NCBI RefSeq assembly: GCF_003710825.1
Contig: NZ_RHHQ01000012.1
Location: 1-64,000 of the forward strand
DNA from: Brevibacillus fluminis
GTDB taxonomy: Bacteria; Bacillota; Bacilli; Brevibacillales; Brevibacillaceae
Direction of reading: 5' to 3'
Length of the DNA: 64,000 bases
Part shown: positions 26,888 through 35,186 of the stretch, one piece after another
Numbering within the stretch: position 1 is the first letter of the stretch
Layout of the letters: every line of letters starts with the position of its first letter
Position numbers and translations under genes: made by a program
The notes under the pieces: model-generated
The model's input: the letters and a program-made list of their open reading frames with translations, nothing else
What the model was told of the DNA's origin: nothing
The model's database searches: none

Positions 26888-27199
26888 TTAGAGTTGGTTT
26901 TTAATGTACGCGGCGAACTCTTGTATCGTCTGTTCATTCCGCCGGTAATACGTCCATTTCCCAATTCGCTCCGATTCAAGCAAGCCGGCTTTTTGCATCG
27001 TGCACAAATAGCTGGAAATCACAGACTGCGCGAGTCCCGACTTTTTTTGGATGTCGCCAACGCATATGCCGGTACGAAACGTTAGTCCTTGCTCCAAATA
27101 GCACGCTTCGTTGAAGTGATCTTCGGGATTCTTGAGCCACTGCAAGATTTGACTGCGGGTTTCATTTGACAAGGCTTTATAAATCAGTGTAGGGTCCAT
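26888..27199 (-). CDS. ArsR-family winged-helix repressor
   Basis: The roughly 103-residue protein is an ArsR/SmtB-type regulator: IYKALSNETRSQILQWLKNP, recognition helix SGLAQSVISSYLCTMQKAGLL, wing GKWTYYRRNE. Two cysteines in the N-terminal half (ACYLEQ and GICVGD) could be sensory. No ribosome site precedes either ATG (27208 or 27199). The -10 box TATAAT at 27211-27206 would place the transcript start near 27200, so a leaderless mRNA starting at ATG 27199 is likely. The MFS gene downstream is the probable target. Confidence 0.82.
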   Translation of the reverse strand: MDPTLIYKALSNETRSQILQWLKNPEDHFNEACYLEQGLTFRTGICVGDIQKKSGLAQSVISSYLCTMQKAGLLESERIGKWTYYRRNEQTIQEFAAYIKNQL

Positions 27200-27205
27200 A
27201 ACGAC

Positions 27206-27233
27206 CATTATATCTATTTTTATAGATTTGTAA
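27206..27233 (-). promoter_or_regulatory. Promoter of the ArsR gene with operator in the spacer
   Basis: On the minus strand TTTACA (27233-27228) and TATAAT (27211-27206) are 16 bp apart. The spacer contains ATCTAT-AAAA-ATAGAT (27211-27226), a perfect palindrome. A repressor bound there would exclude RNA polymerase. A related ACATAT...ATATGT arrangement lies at about 26833-26858, before the MFS gene. Confidence 0.7.
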
Positions 27234-27237
27234 ATGC

Positions 27238-27283
27238 AAGGCGCGGGAGCGGATACGAAGCAGGCGCGGGAGCGGATACGAAG
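27238..27283. repeat. Two tandem copies of a 23-bp repeat
   Basis: The unit AGGCGCGGGAGCGGATACGAAGC occurs twice without a gap. Its first nine bases then recur as the left arm of the adjoining hairpin, which suggests local duplication of the terminator arm. Confidence 0.9.
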
Positions 27284-27284
27284 C

Positions 27285-27309
27285 TAGGCGCGGGAATACC
27301 CGCGCCTTT
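27285..27309. terminator. GC-rich hairpin at the end of the N-acetyltransferase gene
   Basis: GGCGCGGG and CCCGCGCC pair around AATA and are followed by TTTT on the plus strand. It abuts the minus-strand stop codon of the acetyltransferase; the U run is on the other strand. Confidence 0.6.
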
Positions 27310-28185
27310 TCACGCCTTTTGCGCCTTGGATTTTTTCCACTCCTCATGGGCGCGGGATACCCGTTTCCACAACTCATCCTTTACCAGGTCGCTATAGGCG
27401 ACGAGATGCTCGCCGAACACATCTCCCAGAACAGCAAGCCACTGCGATTTCGTCTGCAGCTCGGTCTTGTGAACGCCATCCTTGTCATACTTGCTCCAGA
27501 CGCAGCCTCTCAACTCATTGCTACCGGTTGCATGTCGGTGGCGGATGAGAAATAGATTGATCCAGGGCGATTCGGCATGGCGGCTGTAATACTCATGCTT
27601 TGGCTTGAATTCTTCCAGCGACTCCACAACGTCGGGTGCAAAATCAACACCTGTAAAAGTAGCGAACGGGTCGTGCTCCAATCGCCAGCCGTTGGCGGCA
27701 ACGCTCGATTCCATCACCTTGTAGTGCAGCGGAGCATGCTCATACGTGCCGAAACGCAGCGGAAGAGGCTCGTAGGGCATGTCACCCAGCCCCACATCGA
27801 CGATCCAGCGATCTTCCTCCTGATGTGCACCGGCCAGGTTGACGGTCAGGCCGAGGTGAAACGAATTGATGCGCGGTTCGGCCCCAAGCGGCTGAACACC
27901 CGCCCGATGCATCGACACGTTGTAGCCCAAGGAGCGGAGAAGCGTGCTGAACGCCCCGTTCAAATGGAAGCAATATCCGCTTCTCCCGTCCAGAATGAGC
28001 TGGATGGATTCTTCGACGTCCATCCCGACGGGTTTTCCGGCAAAAATATCGATGCATTGCCACGCAAGGGTTTCTACATGGGCTTTGTGCAAGGCAAACA
28101 AGTATTCTTTGGTCGGTTCGTGCAAATCGGAGATTCCGATTCGCCGCAAGTAAGCGGTCCGTTCTTCTTTCGTCATTTGGTACAT
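27310..28185 (-). CDS. Arylamine N-acetyltransferase
   Basis: NAT enzymes transfer acetyl from acetyl-CoA to arylamines, hydrazines or related acceptors through a Cys-His-Asp triad. All three are visible: C72 in SGYCFHLNGAF, H110 in NSFHLGLTV and D130 in IVDVGLGD. The 291-residue length is typical of Bacillales enzymes. The start is ATG 28185 behind AGGGGTG. It is a single gene, with two palindromes in its upstream region. Physiological substrates of bacterial NATs are often unknown; xenobiotic detoxification is the usual suggestion. Confidence 0.92.
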   Translation of the reverse strand: MYQMTKEERTAYLRRIGISDLHEPTKEYLFALHKAHVETLAWQCIDIFAGKPVGMDVEESIQLILDGRSGYCFHLNGAFSTLLRSLGYNVSMHRAGVQPLGAEPRINSFHLGLTVNLAGAHQEEDRWIVDVGLGDMPYEPLPLRFGTYEHAPLHYKVMESSVAANGWRLEHDPFATFTGVDFAPDVVESLEEFKPKHEYYSRHAESPWINLFLIRHRHATGSNELRGCVWSKYDKDGVHKTELQTKSQWLAVLGDVFGEHLVAYSDLVKDELWKRVSRAHEEWKKSKAQKA

Positions 28186-28248
28186 GGCTTGTCACCCCTT
28201 GTTTTTACGCGATCGCACGATGCTGTTTTTTCCAAAACCTGTAGTCTC

Positions 28249-28278
28249 ATTGTAGAAGGGGGAGCGGTTTTCTACAAT
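28249..28278. promoter_or_regulatory. Perfect 9-bp inverted repeat in the NAT upstream region
   Basis: ATTGTAGAA and TTCTACAAT are perfectly paired across twelve bases, about 65 bp upstream of the NAT start. It is a candidate operator. Confidence 0.55.
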
Positions 28279-28291
28279 CGGAAAAAGTGCC

Positions 28292-28309
28292 ATCTGTATC
28301 GATACAGAT
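28292..28309. promoter_or_regulatory. Perfect 18-bp palindrome
   Basis: ATCTGTATCGATACAGAT is fully self-complementary. It lies between the NAT gene and the ArsR/SRPBCC operon. Its length and symmetry suggest a dimeric repressor site (GntR/TetR type); the cognate regulator is not obvious. Confidence 0.6.
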
Positions 28310-28364
28310 TGGGGTGAAACAGGTATGCTGGTGAAGCATTTTCGACAGGGAGAAAAATAACTTT

Positions 28365-28390
28365 TGAATATTCCTTTACAGGAATATTCA
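28365..28390. promoter_or_regulatory. ArsR-type operator upstream of the ArsR/SRPBCC operon
   Basis: TGAATATTCC and GGAATATTCA are a perfect 10-bp inverted repeat with a six-base spacer, about 100 bp before the ArsR start. The form resembles AT-rich operators of ArsR repressors, so autoregulation is likely. Confidence 0.6.
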
Positions 28391-28488
28391 GTTCGTGGTA
28401 TATTTGGGTCAGAAAGCACCAATCATAAACGTAAGAACTTACATTCAACAAGAAGCGAAATGATGCTTCCAAAAAGGATAGCGAGGCC

Positions 28489-28818
28489 ATGGACAGTACA
28501 ACATTTAGCGCTTTGGCTGAACCGAACCGCTTCCGCATGGTAGAGCTTCTGCGTGACGGCCCGCTCACAGTAGGGGAGATTGCAGAACGCTTAGATTTGC
28601 GCCAACCGCAAGCCTCGAAGCATTTGCGTGTCCTGCTCGAAGCGGGAATCGTTGAGGTGGAGGCCGATGCCAATAGGCGGCACTACAAGCTACGTTCCGA
28701 GCCGTTCAAAGCCTTGGAGGCTTGGCTTGAAACGTATAGCAGCGTGTGGGAGGAACGATTCGACAATCTAGAACGATACCTTCAACAGCTGCAAGCAAAA
28801 CAGGAGAAGGACAAGTAA
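28489..28818 (+). CDS. ArsR-family regulator paired with an SRPBCC gene
   Basis: The 109-residue winged-helix protein (ALAEPNRFRMVELLRDGPLT, recognition helix QPQASKHLRVLLEAGIVEV, wing ADANRRHYKLRSEPF) belongs to the ArsR subgroup without metal-binding cysteines. That subgroup is commonly encoded just before an AHSA1/SRPBCC gene. Here the SRPBCC gene begins 27 bases after its stop, so the two form an operon. What the pair senses is unknown. Confidence 0.9.
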   Translation: MDSTTFSALAEPNRFRMVELLRDGPLTVGEIAERLDLRQPQASKHLRVLLEAGIVEVEADANRRHYKLRSEPFKALEAWLETYSSVWEERFDNLERYLQQLQAKQEKDK

Positions 28819-28845
28819 ACATTCAAATTCAGGAGGGATTTGGCA

Positions 28846-29355
28846 ATGGCGAGCAAAATGATTACTAAGGTTGATGGGCAGGAATTGATTCTGGAGCGTG
28901 TGTTCAGTGCACCTCGCGAGCTTGTGTTCAAGGCATTCTCCGAGGCTGAGCATCTGAAAAATTGGTGGGGACCGCGCGGCTGGACGCTCACCGTATGTAA
29001 CATCGATTTTCGCCCAGGCGGGGTTTGGCATTACTGCATGAAGTGCATCGACAAAAACCAAGGGGATTTTTACGGATTCGAATCTTGGGGCAAAGGCGTC
29101 TACCAGGAAATCGTCGATAATGAAAAGATCGTGTATGTCGACTATTTCTCTGATGCGGAAGGCAATGAAGCGGAAGGGATGCCTTCGGCGCACAATACAC
29201 TGATCTTTGAAGAGCATGAAGGCAAAACCAAGCTCATCAACCGCGCTCGCTACGCATCTCCGGAAGCGCTCAAAGCCGTTATCGATATGGGTATGGAGCA
29301 AGGCATCACGGAAACATGGGATCGTTTGGAAGAGCTCGTGGTATCGCTGCGATAA
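28846..29355 (+). CDS. SRPBCC (AHSA1-type) domain protein
   Basis: The roughly 169-residue protein has a START/Bet v1-like fold typical of AHSA1-domain proteins: LILERVFSAPRELVFKAFSE, then HLKNWWGPRGWTLTVC, FRPGGVWHYCMKC, and a final GMEQGITETWDRLEELV helix. It could bind a hydrophobic ligand or act as a chaperone cofactor; its function is not known. AGGAGGG eight bases before ATG 28846 fixes the start. It is translationally close to the ArsR gene. Confidence 0.85.
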   Translation: MASKMITKVDGQELILERVFSAPRELVFKAFSEAEHLKNWWGPRGWTLTVCNIDFRPGGVWHYCMKCIDKNQGDFYGFESWGKGVYQEIVDNEKIVYVDYFSDAEGNEAEGMPSAHNTLIFEEHEGKTKLINRARYASPEALKAVIDMGMEQGITETWDRLEELVVSLR

Positions 29356-29382
29356 GCCATTCGCATTGATCGTGAACAAAAG

Positions 29383-29423
29383 AAAGACTCGCATTTCGTT
29401 GGAAAACGAAGCGGGTCTTTTTT
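29383..29423 (+). terminator. Terminator after the ArsR/SRPBCC operon
   Basis: AAAGACTCGC pairs with GCGGGTCTTT around an inner TTCGTT/AACGAA stem and is followed by TTT. Confidence 0.85.
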
Positions 29424-29576
29424 GCGTGTATGCGTGTTGTGCATGCAAGATGACTCCTGCTTGGAAGAGTCAAATGATAGAATAGAGACAGTATCAATTT
29501 AATACAGCGGCACGATGCACGAGTTGCTGAACGTTCGGACATACTGGAGAATATATATCGTGGAGAGGTGATGGAG

Positions 29577-30056
29577 ATGTTGGCTGCCATGGAGCAGACG
29601 GAAAACGGATATACCGCTCGATTTGAACGTCATCTGCCACACCCGGTCGAACAAGTGTGGGCGATGTTGACGGAAAATGAAAAGCTCGCGCAATGGTTTT
29701 CCGAGCTGCGTGTCGACGATCTTCGTGTAGGTGGGATGATCAAGTTTGCCATGCCGGATGGGACGTTTCTGGATATGGAGATTTTGGATCTGACCCCGAA
29801 TTCGGCTTTGGCCTATACGTGGGGAGAGGACCGCGTCCGCTTTGAACTGCAGAAGGAACAAGCGGGATGCACCTTAACATTAATCGAAACAATTCACCAA
29901 GTGACTCCCCATACCCCGAAAGATTTGGCTGGCTGGCATGTCTGCTTGGACGTCATCGGGGCGCTGCTGGCTGGCAAGACGATCGAGTCGCGTAAGAGCG
30001 AATGGGAGAAGGTTTATCCGCGCTATATTGAGCTCATCGATACCATCACGCAATAA
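29577..30056 (+). CDS. Second SRPBCC-domain protein
   Basis: The roughly 159-residue protein carries an AHSA1-like domain: TARFERHLPHPVEQVWAMLT, LAQWFSELRVDDLRVGG, then GCTLTLIETI and a C-terminal SRKSEWEKVYPRYIELI helix. It is only weakly like the SRPBCC protein upstream, so it is not a recent duplicate. Several ATG/GTG codons cluster at the start; GGAGAGG (29560-29567) suits ATG 29577 best. It has its own terminator. Its ligand is unknown. Confidence 0.8.
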   Translation: MLAAMEQTENGYTARFERHLPHPVEQVWAMLTENEKLAQWFSELRVDDLRVGGMIKFAMPDGTFLDMEILDLTPNSALAYTWGEDRVRFELQKEQAGCTLTLIETIHQVTPHTPKDLAGWHVCLDVIGALLAGKTIESRKSEWEKVYPRYIELIDTITQ

Positions 30057-30074
30057 TAATACGTGGAAAAGACG

Positions 30075-30105
30075 AAGAACCGCCCGGATACGGCGGTTCT
30101 TTTTC
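30075..30105 (+). terminator. Terminator after the second SRPBCC gene
   Basis: AAGAACCGCC pairs with GGCGGTTCTT around a seven-base loop, followed by TTT. Confidence 0.88.
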
Positions 30106-30347
30106 TATGTCTGGAAATGTGGAGCACATTTTGTACCAAGTTCGTAATTTACACGGAAACTACTAACTTTAGTTAGGTCAAAACCAATAGTCCATTGATT
30201 ACAGTGTAAATATACAGCGGTTGCGGACGTTCCCCTTCCATTCGTCTCCCTATCTAGTAGTGAGTTGCCAGACTGCCTGCATCGGGCGATTGGAAGGAAG
30301 CTTAAAGTAGACTGCACTGCCGACATAGAAAAAGGGGGAACACAGAA
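30106..30347 (+). other. Long upstream region of the secreted multidomain protein
   Basis: No gene is seen in these 242 bases. It contains CTAAC-TTTA-GTTAG (about 30165-30178) and a longer-range pair CTTCCA / TGGAAG enclosing about 50 bases and a GCC...GGC arm (about 30234-30297). It may be a structured leader, but no known riboswitch class fits. Confidence 0.35.
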
Positions 30348-33300
30348 ATGTATCGGCTTTCTTGGAAAAGCTGTACTTCGCTCATTTCGGCGAGTGTGCT
30401 GATCACCAGCGCGCTTATCGGGCCGATCGGATATACAGGTAAAGCGTCAGCGATGGCAACCTCTCATACTGGTCAAAGCAGAATGGCCGCTCCTGCAATC
30501 GCGTTGAACGAGACGGAGCTGCCGCACATGATCAATGCAATGCTTAGCAATGACGCCATTATTGTTGAGTTCAGCAAGCGTTTGGTGGGGGACGCCAATT
30601 CGCTGTCGACAGACGATTTTGTGGTGAAGGTGGACGATCAGCCAGCAGCGCTCTCTTTTGTCAGTCCTCTCGTGGATGCTGACGGATTTATGACCCTTGC
30701 GTTGATCATGCTCCCAGAAACGGTCGCGAAGGGGAAAAAGGTCACGCTTGCATACCGCAACAGCGAAAACCCATTGAAAGATGAAGAGGGCAATCCGCTC
30801 AGCGATGCGGAAGTGGACGTCACAAACTGGAACAAAGGCACATTCCAGTCGCCGCCCGTGATGAATCTGCCGCTAAAGACCGGCTATAAGCTGAAACCAG
30901 GCGATGCGATCGTAACCTTTACACCTACCGGCGGCAATCCCAATCATCTGCAGTTCGAGTTCCCTAACGAAAGTACGAAAGGGACGTGGTTGGAGACAGA
31001 TCGGAGGATCCATAACAAAAACGATTATGTGGTCCGGAATAATACGGATTCCGTTTCCTATTCGCCGAGTGTAGTAGGCGTGACACCGGGTTCAAGCAGC
31101 TTTGAAGTCCTATTGCCGGAAGACGTCTTTTTTGAAGAAGGGAAATCGTACACGCTCTACATGTCGGGTACGGCAGGCGGAAATGAAGTTCGGCTGCCTG
31201 AAGGAGAGACAACGACCAGCAAAGCCAGGGTGACGTTAATACGGGATGCAGATGGGTATTATAGCGATGAATATACATTTGAAAATGTCAGCCTGCATGA
31301 CGTGCCCAACATGCCGCCGGTTGCCACTCCGGCTTTGCAGACAAGATTCACGAAAGGTGATGCTCCACTTACCTTTGGTCCGGGGCAGCTGGCGAGCGAC
31401 GATGATGGCGATATGCTGGAGCTGTCCAATCCAGTGTCGGATGACGAAGGTATCGCCATCGCATCGGTGATAGCAAACCAGCTCATCGTTTCACCTATTG
31501 GAAAAGGGACAACGAATGTGCAAGTAGATGTGAGCGATGGTTACCAGCATACGACGACAGTGACGGTACCTGTCACGGTCATTCAGCAGCAGACACCCGC
31601 TGTTTTTCTAGGACAGGTTGAGGTGATCCGTCATGAGAATGGGACATTCACGATCACCATCGCAGATGTTCCAGCGCATGCGGCGGTGAGACTTTACTCG
31701 CCGGAGAATGGCGAGATACTCCTTACGCAAAGCCAGGGTGCTGAACGGGGGCCGCTCGTTTTGCAGCTTGCCGGAGCAGGCAGCATGGCGACGGTACACA
31801 TCACACTGGAGGATACGGCGGCGGACAAGTCGGAAAGCAATCGGGTCGAGGTGACGCTTCCGGCAGTGGAGTATAAAGCAGAGCTTCGCTCCGCCATCAA
31901 CGAGGCGCTGGCTCTCGATGACCAAGCTGTGGCTGGTGAGGGAGTCGGCCAATATCCGCCAAGCGCGAAGTTGGCGTTTCAAGCCGCAATTGCTGCGGCA
32001 ACAGCTGTGAGAAATGACCTTACCGCTACCAAAGGGCAGGTAGAAGCAGCAGCTGAAGCTTTGCATGAGGCGATTACGGAATTTGAGCGATCCAAAATCG
32101 TGGATAGTGGAAAACCGGAAAAACCATCCAATGTTACGTCTGTGTCGACGACAACGAGTATCACGCTTAGTTGGCACGCGGTTGACACTGTAACGGAATA
32201 CAGTGTGGTCAGAAACGGAGCCGTCTTGTATGCTGGGGTTCAGCCATTTTTCCGTGATAACGGCTTGCAGCCCGGCACGCGGTACGACTATGAAATTTAT
32301 GCGTGGCGCGGCACGCAAAAAAGCGAGCCTGCCCGATACAGCGGCATGACTGCGGCGGTTACATATCCGCCGCAGCCAGACCCGGCCTCACCGATCACTT
32401 CATTTGTAGCAAACGAGCTTACGGAAGACGCTGCTAGCTTCACATGGCCGTCGCTCACAGGTGCCGCAGCCGTCATCATTCAGCAGCGAGTCGAGGGCGG
32501 CGCGTGGGAAAACGCGGATACAGGGCGTATTTCGCCGGCCGATACGCGGGCAACGGTAAAGGGGCTTTTGCCGGACACGACCTATTTATTCCATCTAGTG
32601 GTCACAGGCGGAATAAATGCCGGGGAATCCAATGAGGTGAAAGCGACGACCAAACCGGCAGCCCAACCCAAAATTGTACGGCTGGAAGCATCCGTAGACA
32701 GCCTTTGGCTAAAACCGCAAAAAAGCAAAACCTTCAAACTGTATGCCATTTACAATAATAAAAAGAAAAGAGAGATCACGCGGGAGAAAAACGTTTCCTA
32801 CCAAACGAGCGATGCCAAGCTCGCGTCTGCTGCGTCCGGTCGCATTACCGCGGGCAAGAATGCAGGAGATGCGCTTATTACGATTCGCTACGATGATTTC
32901 GTCTGCACCTTACCCGTAACCGTAGCAAAGAATCAGATCGACGAATTGCAGCTCTCGCGCGAATCGGCTGAAATGCTTATTGGCGACAGCACTTCCCTGC
33001 AAGCAGTGGCGCTGCTGCCTGGAAAAGAAAAACGAGATGTAACGGATATCGCGGTCTGGACATCGGATCATCCAGATGTCGTCGCAGTGGAAGCAGGAAA
33101 GCTGACTGCGATCAAGGCTGGAACCGCAAACGTTGAGGTGAATTACGGCGGTCGCTCCGCACAGCTCGAAGTCACGGTGCAAGCAGAGAGCAAGGTTCAC
33201 AAGCTGACCCTAAGCGCGCGAAAGGTGACGCTCGAAAAAGGGAAGAGCGCAGGGATCGCGGTGACGGCAGAGCTTGCAGATGGAACAAAGATCGATGTGA

Positions 33301-33473
33301 CTGACATTGCTGACGCCGCGGTCCGTAACAAAGCGATCGCGTCCTTTGCTGACGGGGAGCTGACCGGGCTTGCGGAGGGGACGACCAGGATTACCTTCAC
33401 GTATCGCAACAAGACGGCGACACTTTCGGTGGAAGTGGTCAAGGTCAAATCCGACGATCAAATAAACGAGTAA
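30348..33473 (+). CDS. Large secreted multidomain protein (SwmB-like, FIVAR, FN3 and Ig-like domains)
   Basis: The 1041-residue protein begins with a signal peptide (SCTSLISASVLITSALIGPI, cleavage near residue 35-40). In order I see: a SwmB-like domain (residues ~50-165); a beta-rich domain (~175-320); a cadherin-like repeat with ASDDDGDML (~325-420); a FIVAR-type helical hairpin (~515-585); two fibronectin type III domains (~590-670 and ~680-770); and three Big2-type Ig domains (~775-1030), each with a VxxGxLTAxxAGTA-like strand. No LPXTG or SLH anchor is present, so it may be released or held by carbohydrate binding. The basic third-from-last Ig domain (LKPQKSKTFKLYAIYNNKKKR) is odd. It looks like a surface adhesin or polysaccharide-interacting protein. 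Confidence 0.75.
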   Translation: MYRLSWKSCTSLISASVLITSALIGPIGYTGKASAMATSHTGQSRMAAPAIALNETELPHMINAMLSNDAIIVEFSKRLVGDANSLSTDDFVVKVDDQPAALSFVSPLVDADGFMTLALIMLPETVAKGKKVTLAYRNSENPLKDEEGNPLSDAEVDVTNWNKGTFQSPPVMNLPLKTGYKLKPGDAIVTFTPTGGNPNHLQFEFPNESTKGTWLETDRRIHNKNDYVVRNNTDSVSYSPSVVGVTPGSSSFEVLLPEDVFFEEGKSYTLYMSGTAGGNEVRLPEGETTTSKARVTLIRDADGYYSDEYTFENVSLHDVPNMPPVATPALQTRFTKGDAPLTFGPGQLASDDDGDMLELSNPVSDDEGIAIASVIANQLIVSPIGKGTTNVQVDVSDGYQHTTTVTVPVTVIQQQTPAVFLGQVEVIRHENGTFTITIADVPAHAAVRLYSPENGEILLTQSQGAERGPLVLQLAGAGSMATVHITLEDTAADKSESNRVEVTLPAVEYKAELRSAINEALALDDQAVAGEGVGQYPPSAKLAFQAAIAAATAVRNDLTATKGQVEAAAEALHEAITEFERSKIVDSGKPEKPSNVTSVSTTTSITLSWHAVDTVTEYSVVRNGAVLYAGVQPFFRDNGLQPGTRYDYEIYAWRGTQKSEPARYSGMTAAVTYPPQPDPASPITSFVANELTEDAASFTWPSLTGAAAVIIQQRVEGGAWENADTGRISPADTRATVKGLLPDTTYLFHLVVTGGINAGESNEVKATTKPAAQPKIVRLEASVDSLWLKPQKSKTFKLYAIYNNKKKREITREKNVSYQTSDAKLASAASGRITAGKNAGDALITIRYDDFVCTLPVTVAKNQIDELQLSRESAEMLIGDSTSLQAVALLPGKEKRDVTDIAVWTSDHPDVVAVEAGKLTAIKAGTANVEVNYGGRSAQLEVTVQAESKVHKLTLSARKVTLEKGKSAGIAVTAELADGTKIDVTDIADAAVRNKAIASFADGELTGLAEGTTRITFTYRNKTATLSVEVVKVKSDDQINE

Positions 33474-33479
33474 AACGCA

Positions 33480-33511
33480 AGGAACCGTGCTTGGTCGGGC
33501 ACGGTTCTTTT
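33480..33511 (+). terminator. Terminator after the secreted multidomain protein
   Basis: GAACCGTGC pairs with GCACGGTTC around eight bases, followed by TTTTCCTTTT. Confidence 0.88.
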
Positions 33512-33565
33512 CCTTTTCAGGCAACTCGCTTGGCTCTCCCCACCGGCACTTCAGCCGATTTCCTC

Positions 33566-34033
33566 TTATACGTTTTGCCGTTTCACAGCTCGCTTAAGCC
33601 GAACGAACAGCACGATTCCCAGCATGCCCCCGAAAAAATTGAGGATAATGTCATCCACATCAAAGCTGCCGACATGCCAAACAATCTGGGCCACCTCGAT
33701 CGAGGTATTGACGAGTAGGAGGAGCACCAAAGCCAGCATGGGCCGCCGGGCAAAGCGTACATAGGCGGGAATCAGGAACCCGAGCGGAATAAACAGCACG
33801 ATATTGCCGAACAGATTGGTGGACCAAATCCAGAAGTTGAAGTGATGCGCCTGGCTGATGTACATGCCAATCGTTCGGAACGGTATGACGTTGTAGTTAT
33901 AGCCGTCGAGAAAGCCGCGGTTGCGGACGAACAATAGATCAAAGAGAAACGCGAGATAGCCGATGCTCACAAAATGAAAAAGGAGCCGGGCTCGCCATTT
34001 TTTTAGGGTTAGAGCTGCATTCATTTCAATCAT
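33566..34033 (-). CDS. VanZ-family membrane protein
   Basis: The roughly 155-residue protein has four predicted helices and the VanZ pattern: FHFVSIGYLAFLFDLLF, YNVIPFRTIG, NLFGNIVLFIPLGFLIP and DVDDIILNFFGGMLGI. VanZ of vancomycin clusters gives low-level teicoplanin resistance; chromosomal homologues mostly have unknown roles at the cell envelope. GAGGT lies close before ATG 34033 and at better spacing before ATG 34024, so either may be used. It is a single gene. Confidence 0.82.
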   Translation of the reverse strand: MIEMNAALTLKKWRARLLFHFVSIGYLAFLFDLLFVRNRGFLDGYNYNVIPFRTIGMYISQAHHFNFWIWSTNLFGNIVLFIPLGFLIPAYVRFARRPMLALVLLLLVNTSIEVAQIVWHVGSFDVDDIILNFFGGMLGIVLFVRLKRAVKRQNV

Positions 34034-34188
34034 GACCTCACTTGCTTGCCTGTATATCAACTTCCAGTACCAAGTATAAAGTGAAAAACTTTACAAAGGG
34101 GAAAGAAAAGGTAAAGAAATACTAAAGATGTAGAAACATCTGACGGAATGACACGTAAACAAGGAAAAGGGAAGCGGGGGGTGATGAG

Positions 34189-35130
34189 GTGTTCGAGGAA
34201 ATAAACCAGCAATTGGCGGATTTGAAGCTGCGCATACGGCAGAAGCTGCACTGGGAGCAAAATGTGCAGTTGCTGCGCAGCCAGCATAAACAAGAGGTTG
34301 ATAAGCGAGACAGACTTTTGAGAAGGCTGCGTAATGAGCAGCATGATGTTGATCGGCTGACGGGGATATCGTTTGGCGCATTTTTTTACAGCATGATTGG
34401 AAAAAAGGAAGAGAAGCTGGCAAAGGAGACGGAAGAACTTTTACAGGCCCGATTAAAATATGAGGTCACTTCCGATACGGTCAAGGAACTGGAGGACGAA
34501 ATTCAATCGCTGGAAGAGAAGTTACGCCAGGTTGCGGGTCTGGAGAGCGAGATGGCGGAGAAGCTGACACATAAAGAGCGTTTGATTCTGGAAGTACGAC
34601 CGGTGCTGGGAACGCGATTGCGTGAGCTGACACATCGCGAATCCGATTTGCAAGCCCATCAGAAGGAAGTGCAGGAAGCCATCGTGGCGGGGCGTTCAAC
34701 TGTCGCTTATCTCGACGAAGCGATCAAGCAGCTTGAATCAGCGAGCTCATGGGGAGCATGGGATATGCTTGGAGGCGGAATGATCTCGACAGCGATCAAG
34801 CACAACCGGATCGATGAAGCGCGATCCGCGATCCACAGCGCGCAAAAAAGCTTGCGAAAATTCCAGCAAGAGCTAAAAGATGTCCAGCGGGAAAGCGCCA
34901 TCCGCATCGACATCGGGGAAATGCTGACATTTGCGGATTTCTTCTTTGACAATATCATCACGGACTGGATCGTGCAGGATCGCATTTCCACATCGCTTAC
35001 GCAAGCGCGGGAAAAGCGAAAAGAGGTGAGTGCGCTGATCGGCAAGCTGAACGAGCAGGCAGCTTTGGCAGAAAAAGAGCTCGGACAGACCCGGCAGGCA
35101 TGGCTGGATTTGATCGAGAAGGCGGAATGA
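34189..35130 (+). CDS. Coiled-coil protein of unknown function
   Basis: The 313-residue cytoplasmic protein is almost all charged helix. Heptad-rich stretches cover residues ~1-60 and ~75-185, broken by SFGAFFYSMIGKKEEK and by a glycine-rich turn (SSWGAWDMLGGGMISTAIKH, residues ~185-205). A third helical part holds an aromatic patch (MLTFADFFFDNIITDWIVQDR). There is no signal or membrane segment. The ribosome site GGGGGTGATGAG precedes GTG 34189. I do not recognise the family with a known function; the conserved-looking glycine turn between coiled coils suggests a structural or scaffold role. Confidence 0.7.
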   Translation: MFEEINQQLADLKLRIRQKLHWEQNVQLLRSQHKQEVDKRDRLLRRLRNEQHDVDRLTGISFGAFFYSMIGKKEEKLAKETEELLQARLKYEVTSDTVKELEDEIQSLEEKLRQVAGLESEMAEKLTHKERLILEVRPVLGTRLRELTHRESDLQAHQKEVQEAIVAGRSTVAYLDEAIKQLESASSWGAWDMLGGGMISTAIKHNRIDEARSAIHSAQKSLRKFQQELKDVQRESAIRIDIGEMLTFADFFFDNIITDWIVQDRISTSLTQAREKRKEVSALIGKLNEQAALAEKELGQTRQAWLDLIEKAE

Positions 35131-35137
35131 ACGAGAA

Positions 35138-35175
35138 AAACAGGCGGTCTGCAAGGGCAGACGGCCTGTTTTTCT
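35138..35175. terminator. Terminator between the coiled-coil gene and the FusB-like gene
   Basis: AAACAGGCGGTCTGC pairs with GCAGACGGCCTGTTT (one internal mismatch) around AAGG and is followed by TTCTTTT, between converging genes. Confidence 0.88.
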
Positions 35176-35186
35176 TTTACAGCGGC

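Noticed and set aside
27238..27283. CRISPR-like repeat
   Set aside because: There are only two units, without a spacer between them and without cas genes in the window.
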